A stretch of DNA of 35,504 nucleotides from Acidobacteria bacterium ADurb.Bin340 (lineage in GTDB: Bacteria > Acidobacteriota > Holophagae > Holophagales > Holophagaceae): the NCBI GenBank assembly GCA_002068835.1, contig MWBB01000002.1, positions 1-35,504 on the forward strand. Reading direction: 5' to 3'. Numbering within the stretch: position 1 is the stretch's first letter; each line of letters begins with the position of its first letter. A program made the position numbers and the translations under genes. Below, piece by piece: positions 19,400 through 28,687 of the stretch. The notes beneath the pieces were generated by a model that did not search any database, was not told where the DNA came from, and saw only the letters and a program-made list of their open reading frames with translations.

Positions 19400-20032
19400 A
19401 TGGCACGATACTGCGACGCTGTTTGCCGCCTCTGCCGCCGCGAAGGCATGAAGCTGTACCTCAAGGGCGAGCGCTGCTTTAAGGAGAAGTGCTCGTTCGA
19501 AACCCGCAAGGGCAAGATTCCGGGCCAGCATGGCGCCGGCAAGATGAAGAAGCCCACCGGCTACGCCCTCCAGCTTCGCGAGAAGCAGAAGGTGAAGCGC
19601 ATCTACGGTGTGCTGGAAAAGCAGTTCCGGCTCTATTTCGAGAAGGCCGAGCGGCGGAAGGGCCAGACGGGCCACAACCTGCTGATCATGCTCGAAACGC
19701 GCCTGGATAACGTGGTTTTCCGCCTGGGCTTCGCGCCCAGTCGCGCCGCTGCCCGGCAGATGGTCATGCACGGTCACGTCCGCGTGGACGGAATGCGCGT
19801 GGACATCCCCAGCTACCAGGTCCGCTCCGGTCAGGCCGTCGAGATTTCCGAACGCGCCCGGCAGAACGACTTCGTCAAGAACGCCGTGGACACCGCCGCC
19901 GGCCGAGGGATCCCCAAGTGGCTCACCCTCGAAGCCGCCGCCTTCAAGGGCCAGGTGATTTCCACCCCGACCCGCGAAGATGTGCCCCTGGACATCAACG
20001 AGCAGCTGATCGTTGAACTCTATAGCAAGTAA
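19400..20032 (+). CDS. rpsD: 30S ribosomal protein S4, zinc form
   Basis: Primary 16S rRNA binder and assembly initiator of the 30S body; in E. coli also the alpha-operon repressor. 210 residues with a zinc knuckle at the N-terminus (C9, C12, C26, C31; C5 is extra) and the S4 RNA-binding domain around 98-160 (LDNVVFRLGFAPSRAAARQ). Strong purine-rich ribosome-binding site gaggaggagaga directly upstream. rpoA follows after 9 nt. Confidence 0.96.
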   Translation: MARYCDAVCRLCRREGMKLYLKGERCFKEKCSFETRKGKIPGQHGAGKMKKPTGYALQLREKQKVKRIYGVLEKQFRLYFEKAERRKGQTGHNLLIMLETRLDNVVFRLGFAPSRAAARQMVMHGHVRVDGMRVDIPSYQVRSGQAVEISERARQNDFVKNAVDTAAGRGIPKWLTLEAAAFKGQVISTPTREDVPLDINEQLIVELYSK

Positions 20033-20041
20033 GGGGGGACG

Positions 20042-21013
20042 ATGCTGAACATCAGCGACTTCCAGCGTCCTCGCTTCGCGGAAGTGGACGCCGCCACCAA
20101 GACGGAGAAGTACGGCGAGTTTGTCGCCTACCCGTTCGAGCGCGGCTTCGCCACTACCTGCGGCCATGCCCTGCGGCGCGTCCTGCTCAGCTCCATCCGG
20201 GGCGCAGCGGTGACATCCGTCCGCATCAAGGGCGTGCAGCACGAATTCACAACCCTTCCCGGCGTCTGGGAGGACATCACCCACGTTCTCCTGAACCTCA
20301 AGGAAGTCCCCTTCCGGCTCCACAACACCGACAGCGCCGTGGTTACCCTGCGCGCCAAAGGTGAGGGCGTCGTGAAGTCCGGGATGATCCAGGGCAGCCA
20401 GAACGTGGAAGTGATGGATCCCGACATCCACCTGGCCACCCTCAATGAGGACGGCGAGCTGGAGGTGGAGATCCAGGTCCGGCTCGGCCGCGGTTTCGTC
20501 ACCGCCGACCGCAACCTGGACGAGAAGCTCGGCCTGGGCTGGATCCCCCTGGATTCCAACCACAGCCCCATCAGCCGTGTGAACTACATCGTCGAACCGG
20601 CCCGTGTGGGCCAGAGCACCGAGTTCGAAAAGCTCACGCTGCAGGTGTGGACCAACGGCACCGTGGATCCCAAGGAGGCCGTTTCCGACGCCGCCCTGAT
20701 CCTCCGGGAGCACTTCCTGATCTTCGCCCGCCAGGACGAGCAGGTGGTGGAAGCCGAAGTGGGCTTGGCCGTCCCCAGCAGCGAGAACGTCAGCAACCTT
20801 CTCGGGAAGTCCGTGGAAGAGCTGGAGCTTTCCGTCCGCGCCAACAACTGCCTCCGGAACGCCAACATCACCACCATCGGTGAGCTGGTGCAGAAGACCG
20901 AAGCCGAACTCATGAAGACCAAGAATTTCGGCAAGAAGTCCCTGCAGGAGATCAAGGATGAGCTGGCCCGCATCGGCCTCTCCCTTGGCATGCGCATCGA
21001 GCAGGAAGTGTAA
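20042..21013 (+). CDS. rpoA: DNA-directed RNA polymerase subunit alpha
   Basis: Assembly scaffold of RNA polymerase and contact for activators and UP elements. 323 residues. N-terminal dimer domain with [20 protein letters not shown] at about 23-42, insertion domain with [15 protein letters not shown] near 75-89, linker near 235-255 and alpha-CTD at about 258-318 with [20 protein letters not shown], which holds the Arg that contacts UP-element DNA. Complete. Between rpsD and rplQ as in most bacteria. Confidence 0.97.
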   Translation: MLNISDFQRPRFAEVDAATKTEKYGEFVAYPFERGFATTCGHALRRVLLSSIRGAAVTSVRIKGVQHEFTTLPGVWEDITHVLLNLKEVPFRLHNTDSAVVTLRAKGEGVVKSGMIQGSQNVEVMDPDIHLATLNEDGELEVEIQVRLGRGFVTADRNLDEKLGLGWIPLDSNHSPISRVNYIVEPARVGQSTEFEKLTLQVWTNGTVDPKEAVSDAALILREHFLIFARQDEQVVEAEVGLAVPSSENVSNLLGKSVEELELSVRANNCLRNANITTIGELVQKTEAELMKTKNFGKKSLQEIKDELARIGLSLGMRIEQEV

Positions 21014-21022
21014 GGAGACCCC

Positions 21023-21421
21023 ATGCGTCACAATGTTGCCGGCCGGCGCCTGGGCCGCACCACGAACCAGCGCAAGGCCCTCATGAAGAACCTCGCCACG
21101 GCGCTCATCCAGAACGAGCGTATCGAGACGACCCTTCCGAAGGCCAAGGAGCTCCGCAAGTATGTGGAGCCCTTCATCACCCTCGCCAAGACCGATTCCG
21201 TGGCCAACCGGCGCCTCGCCATGGCCCGCCTCGGTTCCAGGACCGCCGTTCAGAAGCTTTTCGCTCCTGAATTCCGCGCCCGCTTCAGCGAGCGCCCCGG
21301 TGGCTACACCCGGATCCTCAAGCTGGCCCATCGCCTCGGCGATGGTGCCGACATGGCCCTGGTGGAGCTGGTGGACTATGTCCTGCCCGAGCCCAAGGCC
21401 GAAGAGGCTGCTGCCGAGTAG
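21023..21421 (+). CDS. rplQ: 50S ribosomal protein L17
   Basis: Tunnel-exit protein of the large subunit. 132 residues, opening [20 protein letters not shown] and containing [19 protein letters not shown] at about 27-45; the C-terminus adds a short Ala/Glu tail beyond the family core. aaggaga lies before the ATG. Last gene of the ribosomal run, followed within 15 nt by a strong hairpin and convergent purA. Confidence 0.96.
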   Translation: MRHNVAGRRLGRTTNQRKALMKNLATALIQNERIETTLPKAKELRKYVEPFITLAKTDSVANRRLAMARLGSRTAVQKLFAPEFRARFSERPGGYTRILKLAHRLGDGADMALVELVDYVLPEPKAEEAAAE

Positions 21422-21435
21422 GATCCTTCAGGATT

Positions 21436-21479
21436 CCCCAAGGAAACGGCGCCCCTCGCGGGGCGCCGTTTCCTTGGGG
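21436..21479. terminator. Bidirectional terminator hairpin between rplQ and purA
   Basis: Perfect 20-bp inverted repeat: bases 21436-21455 pair with 21460-21479 around the loop tcgc. The outer half holds aaggaaac against gtttcctt, so a partial U-rich side exists on both strands, but there is no T run right after the stem; T4 occurs at 21485-21488 in the plus direction. Placed between two convergent genes, it can stop both. Confidence 0.7.
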
Positions 21480-21494
21480 GGAGGCTTTTCCAGG

Positions 21495-22799
21495 CTAGAG
21501 GCGGCCTTCGAGGCAGGAGCCGGGAAGGGTGAAGCCCTCGGCCCGGTCAGGTCCGGTGCTGAGGTAGGCGATGGGCGTGCTGCAGCACTCGGAAAGCACG
21601 TCCATGTAGGCACGGGCCTCGGGGGCCAGATCCTCCAGGCGTTGCAGGCCACGGGTGGGGCGACTCCAGCCCTTGAGCATCCGGACTTCCGGCCTCAGGT
21701 GGTCCCAGTCGGAGGCGCAGGCGGGCAGGCGCTTGACCAGGCCGCCTTCGCCATCGCGGTAGCCCACCACCACACCCACCTGATCGAAGCCATCGAGCAC
21801 ATCGAGTTTCATGATGGCCAGGCCGTCCACGCCATTGGTGCGGCAGGCGTGGGCGGTGATCGGGGCGTCGAACCAGCCGCAGCGGCGTGGGCGGCCCGTG
21901 GTGGTTCCGAATTCGCGCCCGGCTTCGCGCAGTCGCTCGCCGGTGGCGTCAAAGAGCTCCGAAGGCATCGGGCCGGCACCCACGCGGGTGGTGTAGGCCT
22001 TGGCCACGCCGACCACCGTCCCGAGGGCCTTGGGCGGCATGCCCGTGCCCGTGAAGAGGCCGCCGATGCTGCAACTACTGCTTGTCACAAAGGGATAGGT
22101 GCCGTGGTCCAGGTCCAGGAGGGTGGCCTGGGCGCCTTCGAAGAGGATGGGTTCCTGGCGGCCCCAGGCCTCCATCAGGTGACCCTGGGAATCGCCAATG
22201 AAGGGCAGCAGGGGCGCGGCCTGATCCATCAACTCCTTCATCACCGCTTCAAGGGATGGAAGCGCCGAAGGGTTGTTCAGCCGGAGCCGCACTTCCTCGT
22301 AGCCCGGACGGATGCGATCCGCCAGGGTGTCCGGGTGCAGAAGGTCCGCCAGGCGCACGCCCATGCGGGCGGCCTTGAATTCGTAGGCAGGGCCGATGCC
22401 CCGCCCCGTGGTGCCGATCTTGATCGCGCCGCCCTCGCGCCCCTGGTCCAGCGCGATGTGGTGGGGCAGGATCAGGTGGGCCTTGTCGGAAAGAAGCAGG
22501 CGGTCGGAGAGATCAATTCCGCGCTGGGCCAGCCGATCCAGTTCCTGTCGGAAGACCCCGAGGTTGAGCAGCACCCCGGAGCCCACCACGAGGAAACAGC
22601 CCTGGTGGAGAGCGCCGCTGGGCACCTGGTGGAGGGCAATGCTCTGGCCTGCCACGACCACGGTGTGGCCTGCGTTGTTGCCTCCCTGGAATCGCACCAC
22701 GTGGCGGAAGCCTGCTGCGAGCAGGTCCACGAGCTTTCCCTTGCCCTCATCCCCCCACTGGAGGCCGAGGACGGCGAGGTTCGGTGATCGGTGGGTCAT
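21495..22799 (-). CDS. purA: Adenylosuccinate synthetase
   Basis: GTP-dependent first step from IMP to AMP. ATG at 22799 gives MTHRSPNLAVLGLQWGDEGKGK and 434 residues, close to the family's 430; the frame open to 22871 adds a non-homologous leader. Catalytic Asp 17 (WGDEGKGK loop) and His 45 (GGNNAGHTV) are present, as are TTGRGIGPAYE near 130 and the base-binding TTTGRPRRCGW near 300. gggag lies 6 nt before the ATG. Divergent from clpC and convergent with rplQ. With purC downstream it covers two purine steps, though the genes are unlinked. Confidence 0.95.
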   Translation of the reverse strand: MTHRSPNLAVLGLQWGDEGKGKLVDLLAAGFRHVVRFQGGNNAGHTVVVAGQSIALHQVPSGALHQGCFLVVGSGVLLNLGVFRQELDRLAQRGIDLSDRLLLSDKAHLILPHHIALDQGREGGAIKIGTTGRGIGPAYEFKAARMGVRLADLLHPDTLADRIRPGYEEVRLRLNNPSALPSLEAVMKELMDQAAPLLPFIGDSQGHLMEAWGRQEPILFEGAQATLLDLDHGTYPFVTSSSCSIGGLFTGTGMPPKALGTVVGVAKAYTTRVGAGPMPSELFDATGERLREAGREFGTTTGRPRRCGWFDAPITAHACRTNGVDGLAIMKLDVLDGFDQVGVVVGYRDGEGGLVKRLPACASDWDHLRPEVRMLKGWSRPTRGLQRLEDLAPEARAYMDVLSECCSTPIAYLSTGPDRAEGFTLPGSCLEGRL

Positions 22800-22818
22800 C
22801 GGCGGCTCCCGAACTCCT

Positions 22819-22847
22819 AGGATAGCGCCGCCCCCGCTTTCTTCCCA
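22819..22847 (-). promoter_or_regulatory. Weak promoter candidate for purA
   Basis: On the minus strand, TGGGAA (22847-22842), 17-bp spacer, TATCCT (22824-22819). The -35 is poor. Transcription would start about 13 nt before the ATG, just including the gggag site. Low confidence. Confidence 0.3.
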
Positions 22848-22873
22848 GCGTGGAAGGCGGCCGGGCGGCATCG

Positions 22874-22902
22874 GAGACAGTGGGGTTGCGAGGCGCTACC
22901 CT
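22874..22902 (+). promoter_or_regulatory. Weak promoter candidate for clpC
   Basis: GAGACA (22874-22879), 17-bp spacer, TACCCT (22897-22902), about 23 nt before the likely transcript start-to-ATG region at 22932. No CtsR-like tandem heptad and no CIRCE element are visible in the 132-nt purA-clpC gap. Confidence 0.3.
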
Positions 22903-22931
22903 GATGCCAAGCTCACCCCCAGGGGGTTCCG

Positions 22932-25385
22932 ATGTTCGAAAAATTCACCGAGAAAGCTCGCCGGGTGATGTTCTTCGCTCGCTACGAAGCCTCCCAGTTC
23001 GGGGCCGAGAGCATCCAGAGCGGTCATCTGCTGCTTGGGCTGCTGCGCGAGGCCGAGAAGACCTCCACTGCCCTGCTGGAGCGCATGGGCGTCCAGGCGA
23101 GCGTGCTCCGTGAGCGGCTGGTGGCGGCCTTGACTCCCCGGGACCGGAAAGTCGTTCCCAGTTCCACCTCCATCGACATCCCCATGGAGGATGAGGTCAA
23201 GCGCATCCTTCAGCACGCCACCACCGAGAGCGGCAAGCTCAACCACAAGCATGTGGGCGCTGAGCATCTGCTCCTGGGGATGCTCAAGGAAGAGGGCTGT
23301 CTGGCGTCGCGCCTGCTGCGGGAGATGGGTGCCGATCTCATCACCGCCAAGGAGATCCTCCTGGAATCCACCAAGGAGGAGAAGATCGCGAAGAAGAAGA
23401 AGGAGCATCCGCTCCTGTCGGAATTCGCCCGCAACCTTTCGGAGCTGGCGGAGCGGGGCATCTTCGACAATCTGATCGGGCGCGATACGGAAATCGAGCG
23501 CATCGTCCAGATCCTCAGCCGCCGCCGCAAGAACAACCCGATTCTGCTGGGCGAGGCTGGGGTCGGCAAAACGGCCATTGTCGAAGGGTTGGCCCAGCGC
23601 ATCTTCGAAGGGAAGGTGCCCCCGAGCCTCCAGGACAAGCGGATCTACGCGCTGGACTTGAGCCTGGTGGTGGCCGGGACGAAGTACCGCGGGCAGTTCG
23701 AGGAACGCCTCAAGAGCATCATCCAGGAGGCCTCGAAGGATCCCAGCGTCGTGCTCTTCATCGACGAGATCCATTCGATCATCGGCACGGGGGCCGCGGA
23801 GGGCAGCCTCGACGCTGCCAACATCCTGAAGCCGGCCTTGAGCCGGGGCGAGATCCAGTGCATCGGGGCCACCACGCACAAGGAGTTCGCCAAGTACATC
23901 GACAAGGACCGTTCCCTGGTCCGCCGCTTCCAGCCTGTGAACGTGAATCCGCCGGACGAGGCGGAAACCTTGAAGATCCTGGAGGGCATCAAGAACCGCT
24001 ACGAACTGTTCCACCGGGTCCGCTACCTGGTCCCCACGCTGGAGGCTTCGGTCTACCTGTCCAACCGCTACATTACGGACCGCTTCCTGCCAGACAAGGC
24101 CATCGATCTGCTGGATGAGGCCGGAGCCCGGGTGAAGCTGCGGGAGGGCTCCACGGGTGGCGAGGATGGTCAGGTGGAGGAAGAACTCCACCGGGTGGTC
24201 AACGAGATGAACGAGGCCGTCCTGAATCGCGATTTCGAGCGGGCGGTGCTGCTGCGCCAGAAGGAGATCCAGCTCCGGGAACAGTTGGCCGGAACGCGGA
24301 AGGAACTGACAGAAGCCGACTACGAACGGTTCTCGCCGGTCACCGAGCAGGACATCGAGGATGTGGTGGCCAGCTGGACGGGGATTCCCATCAAGGCGCT
24401 CAAGAACGAGGAAAAGGCCAATCTCGCCCACATGGAGGACAAGATCAACCAGCGGGTCATCGGGCAGTCCGAGGCTGTTTCTGCTGTGAGTCGTGCCGTG
24501 CGCCGGGCACGGACGGGGCTCAAGAATCCCAACCGCCCCATGGGCAGCTTCCTCTTCCTGGGCCCCACGGGGGTCGGGAAGACCGAATTGGCCAAGACCC
24601 TGGCCGCCTTCCTTTTCGGCGATCCCAAGAAGATGATCCGGTTCGACATGAGCGAGTTCATGGAGAAGCACGAGGTCTCCAAGCTGCTCGGAGCGCCTCC
24701 GGGGTACGTGGGCTATGAGGAGGGCGGCCTGCTCACCGACCGGGTGCGCCGCAATCCTTACTGCGTGCTGCTGTTCGACGAGATCGAAAAGGCCCATCCG
24801 GACCTGATCAACGTGCTCCTCCAGGTCTTCGACGATGGCCAAGCCACGGATGCCTTCGGCAACACTGTGGATTTCAAGAACACGATCATCATCATGACCA
24901 GCAACGTGGGCAGCCGGGAGCTGCTTTCGGACAAGTCCATGGGCTTCGGAGATGCGGGTCCGCGGAGCGAAGTGAAATCCGGGGACGCCATCAAGGTGCT
25001 CAAGCGCACATTCCCGCCGGAGTTCCTGAACCGCATTGACGAAATCGTGGTCTTCAACCGCCTGGGGGATCCGGAACTGGGTCAGATCGTTCACCTGCTG
25101 GTGAAGGATCTGAACCTGACCCTGGAGAAGCACCACCTTGAAGTGGCCCTCAGCGACGAAGCCGTGGGGGTCATCCTGAAGACCACGGCCCGGGATCGCT
25201 CCTACGGTGCGCGCCCCCTGCGTCGGGCCATCCAGAAACATGTGGAGGACCCCCTGGCCGAGCTGATGGTGGCTCGGGAGAGTCTTCCTGCGGGCCTTGT
25301 CCGCTTCGAGGCCGGCGAGGATGGACTGGTTCCCATCCTGGAATCGCCCCGGGAAGAGGCGGAATTGGCCGTGCCCAGACCCTGA
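22932..25385 (+). CDS. clpC: ATP-dependent Clp protease ATP-binding subunit ClpC
   Basis: Hexameric AAA+ unfoldase that feeds substrates to ClpP. 817 residues. Clp N-domain repeats at about 1-145 (MFEKFTEKARRVMFFARYEA), D1 Walker A GEAGVGKT at 207-214, a UvrB/C-type middle motif near 428-455 (NRDFERAVLLRQKEIQLREQ), which separates ClpC from ClpA and ClpB, and D2 Walker A GPTGVGKT at 544-551. The ClpP-docking tripeptide is MGF (670-672), a mild variant of the usual (I/L/V)GF. The usual Gram-positive partners ctsR, mcsA and mcsB are not adjacent. ggggg before the ATG is a weak ribosome-binding site. Confidence 0.95.
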   Translation: MFEKFTEKARRVMFFARYEASQFGAESIQSGHLLLGLLREAEKTSTALLERMGVQASVLRERLVAALTPRDRKVVPSSTSIDIPMEDEVKRILQHATTESGKLNHKHVGAEHLLLGMLKEEGCLASRLLREMGADLITAKEILLESTKEEKIAKKKKEHPLLSEFARNLSELAERGIFDNLIGRDTEIERIVQILSRRRKNNPILLGEAGVGKTAIVEGLAQRIFEGKVPPSLQDKRIYALDLSLVVAGTKYRGQFEERLKSIIQEASKDPSVVLFIDEIHSIIGTGAAEGSLDAANILKPALSRGEIQCIGATTHKEFAKYIDKDRSLVRRFQPVNVNPPDEAETLKILEGIKNRYELFHRVRYLVPTLEASVYLSNRYITDRFLPDKAIDLLDEAGARVKLREGSTGGEDGQVEEELHRVVNEMNEAVLNRDFERAVLLRQKEIQLREQLAGTRKELTEADYERFSPVTEQDIEDVVASWTGIPIKALKNEEKANLAHMEDKINQRVIGQSEAVSAVSRAVRRARTGLKNPNRPMGSFLFLGPTGVGKTELAKTLAAFLFGDPKKMIRFDMSEFMEKHEVSKLLGAPPGYVGYEEGGLLTDRVRRNPYCVLLFDEIEKAHPDLINVLLQVFDDGQATDAFGNTVDFKNTIIIMTSNVGSRELLSDKSMGFGDAGPRSEVKSGDAIKVLKRTFPPEFLNRIDEIVVFNRLGDPELGQIVHLLVKDLNLTLEKHHLEVALSDEAVGVILKTTARDRSYGARPLRRAIQKHVEDPLAELMVARESLPAGLVRFEAGEDGLVPILESPREEAELAVPRP

Positions 25386-25434
25386 ATCCGCACAGGCTCC
25401 GCAGTTGGTGAACCCTTTCGGGCGGGAACGCACC

Positions 25435-25468
25435 TAGAATGTCGGAACGGCCCCCCTTCAGGGGGGCC
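25435..25468 (+). promoter_or_regulatory. clpC-bamA gap: -10 candidate and GC hairpin
   Basis: TAGAAT at 25435-25440 is a good -10 without a matching -35 (ctttcg at 16 bp is the nearest). Just after it, ggcccccc (25449-25456) pairs with ggggggcc (25461-25468) around ttca, 8 bp perfect, no T tract. The hairpin may be a 5' stabiliser of the bamA mRNA or a weak terminator for clpC. Confidence 0.35.
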
Positions 25469-25505
25469 TGTCGTGAACCCCGAACCTCCGAACCCTGGAT
25501 CCTGA

Positions 25506-28082
25506 ATGACGCCCTCGCCTGTCCGCCTCCCTGAACGATTCTGGCGTCCGACCCTGCGGGGTGGACTGCTGCCCCTGCTGCTGGTGGCAGGGCTCCATGC
25601 ACAGGATCCAGAACAGCTTTCCGAGATCGCCGTGATCGGGGCCCAGAAGCAGACTCCGGAAACGGTCATCTTCAAGGCCGGCCTCAAGGTGGGGGATGAT
25701 CTTCGGGCCCTGGATCTCACCGCGGTGGTGGAGCGCCTGTGGGCCTCGGGGGCCTTCGAAGACATCAAGCTTGAAGTCCTCGAAGGCAAGGGCGGCAAGA
25801 AGCTGGTGATCCGTGTGGTGGAGCGCCCCATCATCAAGGAAGTGGATTATCGAGGCGGCACGGAAGTGGGGCTGTCGTCCTTGAAGGACAAGATCAAGGA
25901 AAAGAAGCTGGAAATTGGTGAAAATGCGGTCTACAGCCCCGAAGATGCCCGCAAGGTCAAGGAAGTCATCGTTGAGCAGTGCGCCGAGAAGGGCTTCCGG
26001 AACCCGGTGGTGGATGTAAGTCTGGAGCCCATTGGGCCAGGCCTTTCCCGTCTTGTTTTCGACATCAAGGAAGGCGCCAAACTGCGCATCTACACTGTGA
26101 AGTTCAAGGGCAACACGGTGATCAGCAGTGCGAAGCTGCGTCGGGTCATGGAGAAGACCCGCCAGCACTGGATGTTCAGCTGGCTGACCAGTCATGACCT
26201 GCTGGTGGACAAGAACCTGGAGGAGGATCTCCAGAGCGTGAAGAAGGCCTACTGGCGCAAGGGCTACAAGGACGTTTTCGTCGGTCAGCCCGCGATCCAG
26301 GTGGATGACCACACCTCCGAACGCCAGAAGCAGAAGAACATCAAGCGGCAGAAGGAAGGCAAGTCCCCCAAGAACGATTTGAGGGCGACCCTGACCATTC
26401 CCATCCTGGAGGGGGACCTGTTCTACGAGGGCCACCTGACGGTGGTGGGGAATGAAAAGGTCTTCAAGGGCAAGCGGGGTGAAGAGTTCTACCGCCTCAA
26501 GATCGCGGAAGCCAAGCGGGACAACCGCTCCTGGCTGGCGAAATTCCTGGACCTGAAGCCCTCCACCAAGGATCTGCCTTCCAGCGAGAATCGCCCCTTC
26601 GACCTCGATGCCCTTGAAAAGGGCATCGACAAGATCCGTGAAGCCCACTCCAACATGAGCTACATCATGTTCCGGTCCGAGAAGAAGCTCGAGGTCCGGG
26701 AGGAGAACGGCGTCAAGAAGGTGGATGTGGCCCTGAAAGTCGACGAAGGTGAGCCCTACACGATCCGGCGCATCAACTTCGAAGGGAACACCACCACCAA
26801 GGACAAGGTCCTGCGCCGGGCCCTCATGGTGAAGGAAGGGGATCCCTTCAGCCTCGAGGCCTTCAAGGATTCCTTCACGGGACTGGGCCAGCTTGGCTTC
26901 TTCGATGTGAAGACCCAGGAGCCCAAGATCGATCCCCTGCCGGACAAGCCCCAGGTGGACATCACCATTCGGGGCGAGGAAGCCGGAGTCAACGAACTCC
27001 TCTTCCAGGGCGGGTATGGCTCCCTTTTCGGGTTCAGCCTGGGCGTGAGCTTTTCCACCAAGAACCTTGGGGGGGGCGGCGAAACCCTGGGGTTCAGCTA
27101 TAATGGTAGCAAATTCAATAAATCCATTTCCGTCCACTTCACCGAACCCTATGTGTTCGATATGCCCTATTCGTTCTCCGCAAGCGTGGGGGCTGGCAGC
27201 ACGGACTACGATGCTTCCCGGGTAGGCGAGGCCTACGCCTATCAGCAGCATTCAAAGAGCTTGGGCGTAAGCGTCGGGACACGCCTCAGCACCTTCTTCC
27301 CGGGGCGCCGCTGGGCGTTCTTCACCACCTACGGCGTGGGCTACAACTTCAGCTCCATCCGCCTCGATGGTGGCCGCAACTACTATTTCCGCGACACGAG
27401 CACCCAGCTCACCAGCAGCATCAACCAGAGCCTGACCTACAGCACGGTGAACCACCCCTTCAAACCGACGGCGGGCACGAAGCTGGGCTTCAATCTGGAG
27501 TACGGCGGCTGGCAGATGGGGTCGGACAAGCCCTACCTGAGGGCCACCTGGGAATTCACCAAGATCGGCAACATCGCGGAACGGCACATCTTCGCGGCCA
27601 ACATGGCCTATGGCTACCTGAGGAACCTGGGGAACCAGGCCTTGCCGGTCTACCAGCTCTACCGGCCAGGGGGCGAGAACTCCATCCGCGGTTACCGCTA
27701 CGGACAGGTGGGTTCCGTGGTGTTCGACCCCTACGGCAATCCTGTGGTCATCGGTGGCAACAAACAGCTGATCGTGAACCTGGAGTACCAGTTCAAGATT
27801 GCGGATCAGTTCCGGGTTGTCGCCTTCTACGATGCCGGCAATGCGTGGGCGCCGGGCACCAAGATCTTCAGCCGGGATCCCGTGTCCTACACCCGCTATG
27901 ACGGTGTGGACGTGAACTACGTCAACCCGGCCCTGGTCCGGTCCGCGGGTCTGGAACTGCGCTTCTTCCTGCCCATCAGTCCCGCGCCTCTGCGCCTCAT
28001 CTGGAGCCGCAAGCTGAATCCGTATCCCTTCGATCCCGATGGGAAGTCGGACTTCCAGTTCAGCATCGGCACCACCTTCTGA
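25506..28082 (+). CDS. bamA: Outer membrane protein assembly factor BamA
   Basis: Omp85-family insertase for outer-membrane barrels. 858 residues: signal peptide with GGLLPLLLVAGLHAQ at about 19-33, five POTRA domains at about 37-106, 107-190, 191-303, 304-415 and 416-496, then a 16-strand-type barrel to the terminal Phe (SIGTTF). The L6 motif IRGYR (727-731) is present. POTRA3 holds a Lys/Arg-rich insertion at about 269-291 (ERQKQKNIKRQKEGK), and POTRA4 is longer than usual. skp follows after 32 nt, the classic pairing. ATG 25506 has no strong ribosome-binding site. Confidence 0.93.
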   Translation: MTPSPVRLPERFWRPTLRGGLLPLLLVAGLHAQDPEQLSEIAVIGAQKQTPETVIFKAGLKVGDDLRALDLTAVVERLWASGAFEDIKLEVLEGKGGKKLVIRVVERPIIKEVDYRGGTEVGLSSLKDKIKEKKLEIGENAVYSPEDARKVKEVIVEQCAEKGFRNPVVDVSLEPIGPGLSRLVFDIKEGAKLRIYTVKFKGNTVISSAKLRRVMEKTRQHWMFSWLTSHDLLVDKNLEEDLQSVKKAYWRKGYKDVFVGQPAIQVDDHTSERQKQKNIKRQKEGKSPKNDLRATLTIPILEGDLFYEGHLTVVGNEKVFKGKRGEEFYRLKIAEAKRDNRSWLAKFLDLKPSTKDLPSSENRPFDLDALEKGIDKIREAHSNMSYIMFRSEKKLEVREENGVKKVDVALKVDEGEPYTIRRINFEGNTTTKDKVLRRALMVKEGDPFSLEAFKDSFTGLGQLGFFDVKTQEPKIDPLPDKPQVDITIRGEEAGVNELLFQGGYGSLFGFSLGVSFSTKNLGGGGETLGFSYNGSKFNKSISVHFTEPYVFDMPYSFSASVGAGSTDYDASRVGEAYAYQQHSKSLGVSVGTRLSTFFPGRRWAFFTTYGVGYNFSSIRLDGGRNYYFRDTSTQLTSSINQSLTYSTVNHPFKPTAGTKLGFNLEYGGWQMGSDKPYLRATWEFTKIGNIAERHIFAANMAYGYLRNLGNQALPVYQLYRPGGENSIRGYRYGQVGSVVFDPYGNPVVIGGNKQLIVNLEYQFKIADQFRVVAFYDAGNAWAPGTKIFSRDPVSYTRYDGVDVNYVNPALVRSAGLELRFFLPISPAPLRLIWSRKLNPYPFDPDGKSDFQFSIGTTF

Positions 28083-28114
28083 ACCTCGCCAACCCACTCT
28101 CAACTGGAGCATTC

Positions 28115-28684
28115 ATGCGCCGACTTCTCGCCGCTCTCGCCTTCTGTCTGGCTCTGCCGGTCCTCGCCCAGGATCCCGGCGGGGTTCGTTTTGCCGTCTT
28201 CATCCCCCAGCAGGTCATCACCACTTCCGCCCGGGCCCAGAAGGTTTTCGCGGAGCTCAACGCCCGCGGCAACACCCTCCAGACCCAGCTCAACAGCCGC
28301 GTGGAGGAGATGAAGAAGCTGGAGCAGCAGCTGAAGAGCCCCTCCCTTTCGGACGAGGGCCGCGCCAAGATCCAGCGGGAATTCCAGGATGGCGAGATCT
28401 CTCTGAAGCGCATGCAGGAGGACAGCCAAGTCGAACTGCAGAAGCTCCAGCAGAAGGCATTCACCCAGTTCGAAGAGGAAATCGCGCCCATCCTTGGTGA
28501 TGTGGCCAAGGAGTGGAAGCTCCAGGTGGTCATGCAGTACCAGAACGGCCTGTTCCTGAAGGTGGACGAGGCTTGGCTGGTGGCCTTCTCCAACGAGATT
28601 GCCAAGCGCTACGACGCCAAGTACGAGGGAGGCGCCAAGCCGGCGGCCGCTCCCAAGTCGGCCGCGCCTGCTCCGAAGAAGTAG
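28115..28684 (+). CDS. skp: Periplasmic chaperone Skp/OmpH
   Basis: Trimeric holdase that carries unfolded outer-membrane proteins to BamA. 189 residues with signal peptide MRRLLAALAFCLALPVLAQ, a short beta segment VRFAVFIPQQV, and two long charged helices (about 40-130) with Glu/Lys-rich heptads that form the coiled-coil tentacles. The C-terminus has an extra low-complexity Ala/Pro/Lys tail of about 18 residues not seen in E. coli Skp. The lpxD-fabZ genes that usually follow are absent; the gene is convergent with dut, three bases apart. Confidence 0.88.
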   Translation: MRRLLAALAFCLALPVLAQDPGGVRFAVFIPQQVITTSARAQKVFAELNARGNTLQTQLNSRVEEMKKLEQQLKSPSLSDEGRAKIQREFQDGEISLKRMQEDSQVELQKLQQKAFTQFEEEIAPILGDVAKEWKLQVVMQYQNGLFLKVDEAWLVAFSNEIAKRYDAKYEGGAKPAAAPKSAAPAPKK

Positions 28685-28687
28685 ACG

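Noticed and set aside
18818-21331. 837-codon open frame on the minus strand
   Set aside because: Antisense shadow of rpsM, rpsK, rpsD, rpoA and rplQ, all unmistakable genes.
21162-22787. 541-codon open frame on the plus strand
   Set aside because: Begins in rplQ in another frame and is antisense to purA; composition is that of a mirror frame.
22800-22931. CIRCE or CtsR operator before clpC
   Set aside because: No matching inverted repeat or tandem heptad is present.
22896-25433. 845-codon open frame on the minus strand
   Set aside because: Mirror of clpC over nearly its full length; no motif or signal.
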